The translations under genes were made by a program, and so were the position numbers. 64,000 nt of DNA, taken from the NCBI RefSeq assembly GCF_004078655.1, contig NZ_RZNC01000002.1, forward strand, positions 124,001-188,000, in the 5' to 3' direction. Below are positions 58,401-64,000 of this stretch, in pieces. Source of the stretch: Labedella populi (GTDB lineage: Bacteria; Actinomycetota; Actinomycetes; Actinomycetales; Microbacteriaceae). The number at the start of each line of letters is the position of its first letter. Position 1 is the stretch's first letter. The notes beneath the pieces were generated by a model. That model saw only the letters and a list, made by a program, of their open reading frames with translations, was not told the origin of the DNA and ran no database searches.

Positions 58401-59096
58401 GGCGTGCAGGGCGAGCCGATCGCCTACACCGTCTCGTGGACCGGCCTCGCACCGCTCTCGGACTACGTCGGTGTCATCGTGTACGGCGACACAGGGGAGG
58501 CGACGGTGGTGTCCGTCGCGAGCGGAGAGGCGCCCGCTCCCGACTCTCCCGTCAACACGACTCCCCCGACCATCGGCGGAACGCCCGAGGTGGGCGAGAA
58601 GCTGACGGCGGACCCAGGGGAGTGGGACACCGAGGGGGTCGCGTTCGCCTATCAGTGGCAGGCGGACGGCGTCGACATCCCGGGAGCCACGAAGGCGACC
58701 TACAAGGTGAAGAGGGCCGACCAGGGCAAGACCATCACCGTCGTCGTGACGGCGACGGCCGAGGGTCTGGCTCCGGGCGCCGCCACGTCGGCGGGAGTCG
58801 TCGTCGCGTTCGTCTCGAAGGTCTCGCTCTCGGTCTCGCCGACGGTCGGGTTCAGCTGGTCGACCCGCACCGCAACGGTCAGGGTGACGAGCGACTCGGA
58901 CGCCCCCGGAACCGGGACTGTCGTCATCACGGCCGGAGGGAAGTCGGTCGAGGCCGTGCTCGATGCGAACGGGACCGCCACCGTGAAGCTGCCGAAGCTC
59001 GGCTCGGGAGTGCACACGGTGCGAGCAGCCTACGAGGGTGACGCCACGCACGAGGCGGCGACCAGCCCCAAGCGGCTCGTCGTGGTCATCTTCTAG
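55473..59096 (+). CDS. Large secreted subtilisin-like serine protease (S8) with Ig-like C-terminal modules
   Basis: A 1207-aa exported protease. Order: signal peptide (1 to about 45), inhibitor I9-type propeptide (about 60-160), S8 catalytic domain with Asp198 (VLDTG), His289 (DGDGHGSHTAS) and Ser622 (FLSGTSMAAPH), a PA insert (about 455-560), a Fn3-like domain (about 690-810), a pre-peptidase C-like beta domain (about 840-960), an Ig-like module (about 1035-1110; YQWQADGVDIPGATK) and a last Ig-like repeat (about 1115-1207). The layout is like cucumisin-type bacterial subtilases. GTG 55473 has GGGAAGG upstream. Probably cleaved and active outside the cell; no wall-sorting signal is seen. Confidence 0.92.
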   Translation: MRYSIPRGPRGDARGAGARRVLSASVTATLAISAIAFTGGTATAAPTPFAQSGKTTFDAGRYVVTLADDPAATYDGGVSGFDATKPDPGGRLNPGATDVTEYTDYLAAEQEDVAAEVDATIDYSYTLTVNGFAADLSSEQASALAADKRVISLEEEEILHTTAQSSTDFLGLSGDGGVWESVGGVDAAGAGVVVGVLDTGIAPENPSFAGESLGTTPGDAPFLDGEEIVFSKGDGGTFRGVCEEGEQFAASSCSTKVIGARYYVDGFGADRIGDASVGEYVSPRDGDGHGSHTASTAAGNHAVDASVGGVGYGQISGVAPAAKIAAYKVCWSGPDPAVTTDDGCATTDLLAGIEQAVTDGVDVINYSIGGGAAETTVSATDYAFFGAAAAGIFVSASAGNDGPGESTLDNASPWITTVAASTIPSYEATVELGDGSAYPGASITVDRSEGATPFTGPLVWADDVAAEGVADANLCGPGSLDPAAVEGMIVVCDRGTYDRTAKSAEVARAGGIGMLLVNPVAGSIDLDEHSVPTVHVDVQFRDAIVAYAQTEGATATFLPDNVSDYPSPPTPQVAGFSSRGPVLADGSDILKPDVSAPGVAILAGGANAEGAEPTFKFLSGTSMAAPHVAGLGALYLGVHPTAAPAEIKSALMTTASDTVDAAGHDVSDPFVQGAGQVEPGSFLDTGLLYLNGVDDWESYIEGVGFELSPDVEPIDPSSLNLASIAIGALTAPETVTRTVTATTAGTYTARPIDIPGITAEVTPSSFTVAEGESVSYTVTFTRTDAPLDEFATGSLVWEGDDGTTVRSPIAVQPVTIVAPDEVAGEGVSGSVEIEVTPGGSGAIPLSAQGLAPAILVEGDGSAEGHTGSGSGGDEFTYPVSVADGASFARFSLIAVDKTADLDLVVYQLDAAGEPVAGWQSATGSADEQVDIWAPEAGDYLVVASVYSGTTAFDVKTASVVPGAGEGGFAVDPTELEGVQGEPIAYTVSWTGLAPLSDYVGVIVYGDTGEATVVSVASGEAPAPDSPVNTTPPTIGGTPEVGEKLTADPGEWDTEGVAFAYQWQADGVDIPGATKATYKVKRADQGKTITVVVTATAEGLAPGAATSAGVVVAFVSKVSLSVSPTVGFSWSTRTATVRVTSDSDAPGTGTVVITAGGKSVEAVLDANGTATVKLPKLGSGVHTVRAAYEGDATHEAATSPKRLVVVIF

Positions 59097-59111
59097 CAGC
59101 AGGCCCACCAG

Positions 59112-59153
59112 ACGGAACGGCCCCGCATGACGGATCATGCGGGGCCGTTCCGT
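59112..59153. terminator. Bidirectional terminator after the subtilase gene
   Basis: A 19-bp perfect stem (59112-59130 / 59135-59153) with a CGGA loop, between convergent genes. Confidence 0.85.
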
Positions 59154-59166
59154 GCGCGGAGGCGGA

Positions 59167-59589
59167 TCAGCCGCACGCCTCCTGGATGGCCGCGGCCTTC
59201 TCCTGGAAGTCGGTGACCGACGCCATCACGGATTCGCTGTCGGCGTTCGCGGGGTCGCCGGCGGCCGCGGACACCTCGTCGACGTAGGTGCCGAGGGAAT
59301 CCTCGGTGTCCTCGGCGAGGGCCTTGATTTCCTCGTTGCTGATGCCGTCGACCGTCTCGCCGAACGTGTCGCGGAAGCTTTCGAGCGCCTCCACGGCGCC
59401 CTCGGGGTCGGTCGCGAGAGTGGAGATGCTCGAGTTGAGCTCCTCACTCGCCGCGGTGAGTTCCTCGTTGAGCTGCGTGCAGGCTTCGTCCTTCGACTGT
59501 CCGGCCGTGCAGCCGGTCAGGAGCAGGGCGCCGGCCGCCACGAGGCCGACGACGGCGCGTCGCGCGCGCAGGGAGGTGGTGATGGTCAT
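59167..59589 (-). CDS. Small putative lipoprotein, helical
   Basis: A 140-aa protein with lipobox LLTGC (Cys27). The mature part (about 30-140) is mostly amphipathic helix, rich in Glu, Ala and Ser, with two further Cys (in DEACTQ and near the end, QEACG) that might pair. No known domain. A minus-strand TAGGGT (59624-59629) may be its -10. Confidence 0.75.
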   Translation of the reverse strand: MTITTSLRARRAVVGLVAAGALLLTGCTAGQSKDEACTQLNEELTAASEELNSSISTLATDPEGAVEALESFRDTFGETVDGISNEEIKALAEDTEDSLGTYVDEVSAAAGDPANADSESVMASVTDFQEKAAAIQEACG

Positions 59590-59734
59590 GGGGTCCCCGT
59601 TCTGTGAGTGAGCAACGTCCCCGACCCTAACAGCGGGCGGCGAGCGCGCCAGGGGGCTGGCGCGGCCCGACCGGGGCGCCCGAACGAGTCACCGGCTCGA
59701 TGACTCATCGCGTCGGCAGCGGTGAGAAGGCGAC

Positions 59735-60694
59735 TCACCGCTGCACCGGCTCGTGCGCGGGGAGGTGGAGACGGCGGAGATCCTCGCGAGTGGGTGCGGC
59801 CTCCCAATCACCGTCGACGGTGCACGCGAAGGCCCCGCACTCCGTGGCGACACGCAAGCGGTCCTCAAGTGACGACCCGCGCACCGTCTCGGCCAACCAT
59901 CCCGCGACGAACGCGTCCCCCGCACCGACCGTGTCGACGACGTCCACACGCAGGGCCTCTCGGTCGGCGCGCCCGCTGTCGTCCTCCGCGAGTGAGCCGA
60001 GGGCACCGCGCTTGACCACCGCGCAGCGCGGTCCGAGGCGCCGTAGCGCGTCGAGCTGGCGCGCCGGAGCGGTCTCGTTCGTGAGGATCTCGGCCTCGTC
60101 GACGCCGGCGAAGATGACGTCGGCCCGCTCTGCGAGGGCGCGGTAGGCGACGGCGGCGCCCGTGCCGTCCGCCCAGAGGGCACTGCGGTGGTTGACGTCG
60201 AACGACACGACCACGCCGGAGGCGTGTGCTCGGGTGATCGCAGCGTGCACCGCGGTCAGCAGCGAGCCGCCGAGGCCGGCCGAGATGCCGGTGATGTGCA
60301 GCACCCGCGCGCGCTCGACGAGTCCGGGTGCGATCTCGTCGGGCACCAAGTGGCTGCCTGCGTGGTCTCTGCGGTAGTAGGTGATGCGACTCGTGCCGGG
60401 CGTCGGCCGTTCCTTCAGCATCAGGGCGGTGGCGGCATGCGCATCGACCAGCGGATGGGTCTCGACGCGCTCGGCGCGCAGCTCGCGGACGATGAGGTCC
60501 CCCACGCCGTCAGCGCCGACCTTGCCGATCCATCCGGCCGTGCCGCCGAGGCGGGCGACCCCGATGGCGACGTTGCTCTCGGCGCCGCCGAAGCCGAGCC
60601 GCATGTCGCGGGCATGAGCGAGGCGACCGTTGCGGGTCGTGACCAGCAGCCCGAGGCTCTCACCGATCGACAGCACGTCCAGTTCGCGCTTCAC
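59735..60694 (-). CDS. kdgK: PfkB-family kinase, probably 2-dehydro-3-deoxygluconokinase
   Basis: Phosphorylates KDG to KDPG. The 319-aa protein has the PfkB early motif (LGFGGAESNVAIGVARLGG) and the late active-site signature VDTVGAGDAFVAGWLAE with the catalytic Asp in GAGD. KDG specificity comes from the adjacent KDPG aldolase; other sugar-acid substrates are possible. Overlaps eda by 4 bp. Last gene of the iclR-ridA-eda-kdgK string. Confidence 0.88.
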   Translation of the reverse strand: MKRELDVLSIGESLGLLVTTRNGRLAHARDMRLGFGGAESNVAIGVARLGGTAGWIGKVGADGVGDLIVRELRAERVETHPLVDAHAATALMLKERPTPGTSRITYYRRDHAGSHLVPDEIAPGLVERARVLHITGISAGLGGSLLTAVHAAITRAHASGVVVSFDVNHRSALWADGTGAAVAYRALAERADVIFAGVDEAEILTNETAPARQLDALRRLGPRCAVVKRGALGSLAEDDSGRADREALRVDVVDTVGAGDAFVAGWLAETVRGSSLEDRLRVATECGAFACTVDGDWEAAPTREDLRRLHLPAHEPVQR

Positions 60695-61308
60695 GCCGCA
60701 TTACGCCCATCGGCGATGCCGAGGGCCGCGCGTACGGCGGACGCGACGGCGCCGGCGCCCTGCGGTGCCGCGGCGGTGATCCAGCTGCCGCTCACGGCGA
60801 ACACCGCGGGATGCGCGAGGTGTGCGGCGAGGTTCTGCGGGCGCACGCCACCCGACGGCATGAACCGCACGCCGCGATAGACATCACCGTAGGCGTCCAG
60901 CAGTGCGAGGCCGTCGAAGACGCCGGCGGGAAAGAGCTTCAGTCGGTCGAGACCCAGAGCCATGGCAGCCTGTACCTCGGTGGGGGTGAGCACTCCGGGG
61001 ATCACCGGGAAGCCGGCATCGCTGACGTAGCCGACGACCTCGGGATCGAGGCCCGGGGTCACGACGAACGTGGCGCCGGCGTCGAGAGCCCGGCGCGCGA
61101 GGTCGACGCTGAGCACGGTACCCGCTCCGACGTGCAGATCGCCGCGGGCCGCGAGGCGCTTCACGGCGGGCATGCCGTGGGCACCTCGCAGCGCGACCTC
61201 CACGACCGGCAGCCCGCCCGCGGTCAGGCCGTCGCCGATCGCGTCGATGTGGTCGGGGTCGCCGATGGAGGCCAGCGGCACCAGCCGGTGCGAGGGCAGG
61301 GGCAGCAT
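60691..61308 (-). CDS. eda: KDPG/KHG aldolase
   Basis: Splits KDPG into pyruvate and glyceraldehyde-3-phosphate. The 205-aa class I aldolase has Schiff-base Lys124 in LKLFPAG and catalytic Glu37 in VVEVALRG. GAGTVLS and GGVRPQN phosphate-site loops are present. ATG 61308 shares a base with the ridA stop (TGATG). Confidence 0.92.
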   Translation of the reverse strand: MLPLPSHRLVPLASIGDPDHIDAIGDGLTAGGLPVVEVALRGAHGMPAVKRLAARGDLHVGAGTVLSVDLARRALDAGATFVVTPGLDPEVVGYVSDAGFPVIPGVLTPTEVQAAMALGLDRLKLFPAGVFDGLALLDAYGDVYRGVRFMPSGGVRPQNLAAHLAHPAVFAVSGSWITAAAPQGAGAVASAVRAALGIADGRNAA

Positions 61309-61712
61309 CAGCCCGTGACGGCGAGCGCGTCGATCTCCACCAGCATCTCCTCGCGAGGGAGCCCGGTGAACACCGTCGTGCGGGACGGCAGCACGCCCGA
61401 GGGGCAGCGGTCCGACACGAACGACCCGTAGGCGTCATTCATCGCCGCGAAGTCATCGCGGGTCGTGAGGTAGACGCGCAGGATCATGACGTCGTCGAAG
61501 CTCGCGCCCGCGGCGGTGAGGATGGCCTCGACGTTGAGCAGGGTGCGCACGGTCTGGGCCGCGACGTCGCCGCGGTGCAGGTACTCGCCGGTGGCCGGGT
61601 CGACGGGGCCTTGACCCGACACCTGTACGAAGGGGCCGCGGCGCACGCCCTGCGAGAAGGTGTGTGCGGGAGCGGGGGCGTCGGCGGTGGAGATGGCGGT
61701 ACGGTCGGTCAT
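61308..61712 (-). CDS. RidA/YjgF-family protein
   Basis: A 134-aa member of the RidA (Rid7/YER057c) family; some deaminate reactive enamine/imine intermediates, others are specialised. Family marks: FVQVSGQGPVDPATGEY, and the late RTTVFTGLPREEMLVEIDALAV, where Arg and Glu fit the active site. ATG 61712 chosen because the conserved domain starts soon after; it overlaps the iclR stop by 4 bp. In this cluster it may deal with an enamine by-product of sugar-acid breakdown (inference). Confidence 0.85.
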   Translation of the reverse strand: MTDRTAISTADAPAPAHTFSQGVRRGPFVQVSGQGPVDPATGEYLHRGDVAAQTVRTLLNVEAILTAAGASFDDVMILRVYLTTRDDFAAMNDAYGSFVSDRCPSGVLPSRTTVFTGLPREEMLVEIDALAVTG

Positions 61713-62497
61713 ACGGTTTCGCTTTCGTCGGGGGTCGGGGGGATGAACGTCTGCGGGCTGTGGAAACCGAGATCGGCGGAGACGGCGGCGACCGTGTCGA
61801 GAAGTTCCGGGAGCAGACCGAGCACCTCGTCGTAGGAAAGCAGGATGTTCGGCACCGACACCGACATGGCGGCCGCGATTCGGCCGTCTGCCGCACGCAC
61901 CGGCGCCGCGATGCAATTCATGAACGTCTCGTGCTCTTCGTGGTCGACGGCCCACCCGCGCTCGGCGGCCTCGGCGATGGCCGCCTCCAGCGTCTGTCGT
62001 TCCCGCACGGTGCGCCCCGTGTAGGCGGTGAAATCGTGCGCTCCCAGTACATGACGACGCTCGTCGTCATCAATGTCGCCGAGCAGCACTTTCGCGACGG
62101 CGGTGGCATGGAGTGGGGCGGGAAGTCCGACTCGAGAGTACATGCGCAGCTTGTGCCCGGAGTCGACCTTGTCGACGTAGGTGACCACGCCGTCGCGGTA
62201 CTCCGCCAGGTGCACCGTCTGCCCGATCTGCCGAGCCAGCGCCCGCATGTGCGGCGCAGCAGCCTCGCGGACGTCGTCCGTCTCGGGGGCGTTGTGCGAG
62301 AAGCGGTACAGCGTCGGGCCGATGCGATAGCGGTGCTGGCTGTCGCGCGTGACGTAGCCTCGCGCCTCGAGCACCCGCAGCAGGCGGAGCACCGTCGTTT
62401 TGTGCACCTCGAGCCTCGCGGCGAGCTCGTCGAGGGAACCGCAACCCTCAGCGACGAGGTCCAAGGCGTCGAGGGAGCGCTCGAGCGATTGGCTCAT
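61709..62497 (-). CDS. IclR-family transcriptional regulator
   Basis: A 262-aa regulator: N-terminal winged HTH (about 3-65; SLDELAARLEVHKTTVLRLLRVLEARGYV) and C-terminal effector domain (about 80-255), which in relatives binds small organic acids. ATG 62497 chosen because the HTH starts at once; its ATG overlaps the stop of a 13-codon upstream ORF, and no good ribosome site is seen. Probably controls the KDG genes downstream and itself. Confidence 0.88.
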   Translation of the reverse strand: MSQSLERSLDALDLVAEGCGSLDELAARLEVHKTTVLRLLRVLEARGYVTRDSQHRYRIGPTLYRFSHNAPETDDVREAAAPHMRALARQIGQTVHLAEYRDGVVTYVDKVDSGHKLRMYSRVGLPAPLHATAVAKVLLGDIDDDERRHVLGAHDFTAYTGRTVRERQTLEAAIAEAAERGWAVDHEEHETFMNCIAAPVRAADGRIAAAMSVSVPNILLSYDEVLGLLPELLDTVAAVSADLGFHSPQTFIPPTPDESETV

Positions 62498-62535
62498 GCG
62501 CACACCGGAGCGGGGTGGGGAGTCGGGTCGGACAC
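62494..62535 (-). CDS. Leaderless 13-codon ORF overlapping the iclR start
   Basis: GTG 62535 to TGA 62494 encodes MSDPTPHPAPVCA. TACGAT (62542-62547, minus) ends 6 nt before the GTG, and the TGA overlaps the iclR ATG (ATGA). Since iclR has no clear ribosome site, reinitiation after this ORF may be its only entry. Confidence 0.45.
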   Translation of the reverse strand: MSDPTPHPAPVCA

Positions 62536-62541
62536 TCGACA

Positions 62542-62547
62542 ATCGTA
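62542..62547 (-). promoter_or_regulatory. -10 element TACGAT of the iclR-ridA-eda-kdgK unit
   Basis: Minus-strand TACGAT, 6 nt before the GTG of the 13-codon ORF. The operator-like repeats lie just upstream and cover the -35. Confidence 0.5.
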
Positions 62548-62566
62548 GGGGGAATGAGCGGACACT

Positions 62567-62591
62567 GCAACAGGCGTTGCGCCATACGCAA
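62567..62591 (-). promoter_or_regulatory. Overlapping inverted repeats, probable IclR operator
   Basis: GCAAC-N4-GTTGC (62567-62580) overlaps TTGCG-N5-CGCAA (62577-62591). They lie 20-44 bp upstream of the -10 and so cover the -35, as for an autoregulated IclR promoter. The site is inferred from symmetry and position only. Confidence 0.5.
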
Positions 62592-62647
62592 TCGTGAAAG
62601 GCGGCACGATCCGAAGGGCCCTCCCGCTCGGCGAGGCCGCTCGCCGA

Positions 62648-63733
62648 TCAGATCGTCGCGATCGTCCGGCTGAGGAGGAGATCGGCCATGCCGATGAGGA
62701 CGACGTCCTCATCGTGCGAGCCCGGACGCACTCGGCACGGGTGCCCGGTTCCGATTCGTCGGAGACCGGCGATCGCCGTCTCCGCGGCGGCGGCGATCGC
62801 CGCGACGTCCAGGTCGTGTGGCCCCTCGATGACGATCTCGGGCACGTCGAGCATCGCGACCACGGGGGCGAGCTGCTCGCCGAGCACCGCGCCGACCCTC
62901 TGCAGGAGGCCAAGGTCGCCCCCCTGCTCGAGCAGGTGCTGGATCGTCGCCTCCACCGTCACGGGAGAGTCACCCGGACCGGGCATGGTGATGTGGCCGA
63001 GCTCGCCGGCTGCGTTGTTCGCACCGCGGACGAGATGACCGTTCACGATGGCGGCGCCTCCGAGGCCGGTGCCGATGCGCACGAGGAGCAGATCCTCACT
63101 GCCGTCCACATTCAATTCGGCGGTGACCGCAGCGTTCGCGTCATTCTCGACGATCGTCGGCACACCGAATCGCTCGGAAACCTGGGTCGCGAGCGGTAGC
63201 CGTCGCCACCCGAGATTGGTGGACTCGACGACCGTTCCGCTGCCGTCGACGATGCCGGGGGAGCCGATGCCGATCCCGCCGATCCGGGGGGCTGTGGCGG
63301 ATTGCAGACGGGCTATCAGGTTCACGACGGCGGTCAGCGCCCCTCCGCCCGTCAGATCGCCGCGGACCTCGGCTCGGTGCAGGATCTCCCCGGTGATGGA
63401 GAGCACGGCGCCGTGGAAGCGGTGGGGCTGGCTCAGGTCGATGGCGATGATGGCGAACGCGAGCGGATTGACCTGCAGGGGAGTGGCGGGCTTTCCCGGA
63501 CGGCCCTTCGACTCGCGGGCGCCGGTCTCGATGAGGAGGCCGTCTCCGACGAGACCGCCGACGAGGTCCGACACCGTGATGCGCGAGAGCCCCGTGATGC
63601 GCGCGACGTCGGCGCGACTCACGTCGGGTGTGCGCAGGACCGTGCGCAGGACGAGGGTGCGGTTGTGTGCACGGGCGTCGGTCGGCAGCAGCTTCTTCGA
63701 GTCGGAGCGAGTCCACGGGTCCGGCAGAACCAT
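62648..63733 (-). CDS. ROK-family transcriptional regulator
   Basis: A 361-aa protein: N-terminal winged HTH (about 20-75; SRADVARITGLSRITVSDLVGGLVGDGLL) and a ROK sugar-kinase-like domain (about 85-355) with IGIGSPGIVDGSG, VENDANAAVTAEL and GTGLGGAAIVNGHLVRGANNAAGELGH. The zinc-site cysteines of typical ROK proteins (CxCGxxGC) are absent: the region after GELGH reads ITMPGPGD. ATG 63733 chosen for GGACGGAG upstream; an in-frame ATG at 63772 is the alternative. It follows a partial gene after about 50 bp. Confidence 0.87.
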   Translation of the reverse strand: MVLPDPWTRSDSKKLLPTDARAHNRTLVLRTVLRTPDVSRADVARITGLSRITVSDLVGGLVGDGLLIETGARESKGRPGKPATPLQVNPLAFAIIAIDLSQPHRFHGAVLSITGEILHRAEVRGDLTGGGALTAVVNLIARLQSATAPRIGGIGIGSPGIVDGSGTVVESTNLGWRRLPLATQVSERFGVPTIVENDANAAVTAELNVDGSEDLLLVRIGTGLGGAAIVNGHLVRGANNAAGELGHITMPGPGDSPVTVEATIQHLLEQGGDLGLLQRVGAVLGEQLAPVVAMLDVPEIVIEGPHDLDVAAIAAAAETAIAGLRRIGTGHPCRVRPGSHDEDVVLIGMADLLLSRTIATI

Positions 63734-63784
63734 CGCCAAACTCCGTCCTTCCCCGATGCGGGCGTGAGTCATGGGGCCACCCGA

Positions 63785-64000
63785 CTACATGATGTCACAC
63801 GCACGCAGAAGCGCTGCGATGACGACATCTTCTTCGCCGGGGCGGACGGGTTGTGGATTGAGGGCGACGGCGCTTCCGGCGACGAGTACGGCGACGCGTG
63901 GTTCCTGCCTCCACATCGCGTCGCGGACCTCGGTGGCGCGTGTCACCGAACCCAGACCGACCAGCGCGCGGCTGTGAGGTTGTCCCGCCTCGCTCGGAAA
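63785..64000 (-). CDS. C-terminal 71 codons of a gene cut by the window end
   Basis: An open frame runs from the window edge to a TAG at 63785-63787. The end reads VAVLVAGSAVALNPQ and then PVRPGEEDVVIAALLRACDIM. Codons are mostly G/C-ending, as in real genes here. The last part slightly resembles the ROK protein's own ending (VRPGSHDEDVVLIGMADLL), so it might be another ROK-type protein, but that is weak. It lies 51 bp upstream of the ROK start, probably in the same unit. Confidence 0.55.
   Translation of the reverse strand, partial: FPSEAGQPHSRALVGLGSVTRATEVRDAMWRQEPRVAVLVAGSAVALNPQPVRPGEEDVVIAALLRACDIM

Overview
The window is a high-GC actinobacterial chromosome segment, most likely from the Microbacteriaceae (Micrococcales). 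This rests on gene order and families: an rplM-rpsI-glmM block with truA just upstream, acpS-alr-tsaE-tsaB-rimI-tsaD, a DUF3817 gene overlapping guaA, sucCD followed by a PerM-like gene and purNH, a GuaB3 paralogue, a dimeric NADP-type isocitrate dehydrogenase and CIRCE-controlled groES. There is no rRNA, tRNA, CRISPR array, prophage or recognisable insertion sequence. Most of it is core chromosome with a few accessory genes.

Layout. 1-2.6 kb: an OpgH/MdoH-type glucosyltransferase and a small partner gene on the minus strand. 2.8-6.3 kb: truA, rplM, rpsI, glmM. 6.4-9.0 kb: an exported class-A-like serine hydrolase and coaA. 9.0-15.1 kb: glmS, acpS, alr and the t6A genes tsaE/tsaB/tsaD with rimI. 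15.1-18.3 kb: a small membrane protein, a THUMP-like methyltransferase, groES and rarD. 18.3-24.2 kb: a branched-chain amino-acid type ABC importer; its binding protein faces the other four genes, and GlnR-like boxes lie upstream of it. 24.4-28.9 kb: guaB, guaB3, glpD. 28.9-30.1 kb: a DUF559/AbiEi-like gene framed by inverted repeats. 30.2-35.0 kb: KhtTU-like antiporter, SURF1, DUF3817, guaA. 35.1-40.5 kb: BI-1-like protein, GDPD, UvrD/PcrA helicase, DUF2236 protein. 40.6-46.3 kb: sucCD, PerM-like gene, purN, purH. 46.4-51.7 kb: a membrane-anchored DDAH-like enzyme, then a short leader peptide and a heterodimeric ABC exporter. 51.8-59.6 kb: lipoprotein, alkyltransferase-like protein, GNAT, icd, hsp20, a large secreted subtilase and another lipoprotein. 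59.7-64 kb: a KDG/KDPG catabolic cluster (kdgK, eda, ridA, iclR), a ROK regulator and one gene cut by the window end.

The main cross-cutting observation is transcriptional. At least 15 genes or short ORFs on both strands carry a TANNNT -10 hexamer whose last base lies 6-7 nt before an ATG/GTG, as expected for leaderless mRNAs; two more have a 9-nt gap. Three of these starts belong to very short ORFs (40, 20 and 13 codons) that end at or overlap the start of truA, the serine hydrolase and the IclR regulator. Other points of interest are a leader peptide plus C-rich leader before an ABC exporter pair, the IR-framed nuclease-like gene, GlnR-like boxes, an hsp20 promoter with both CIRCE and HAIR-like elements, a perfect 26-bp palindrome before icd, and two unusual fusions (DDAH with a membrane domain; LivH with an extracellular domain).

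All promoter, operator and terminator calls come from reading the sequence only. No alignments, folding or database searches were run.
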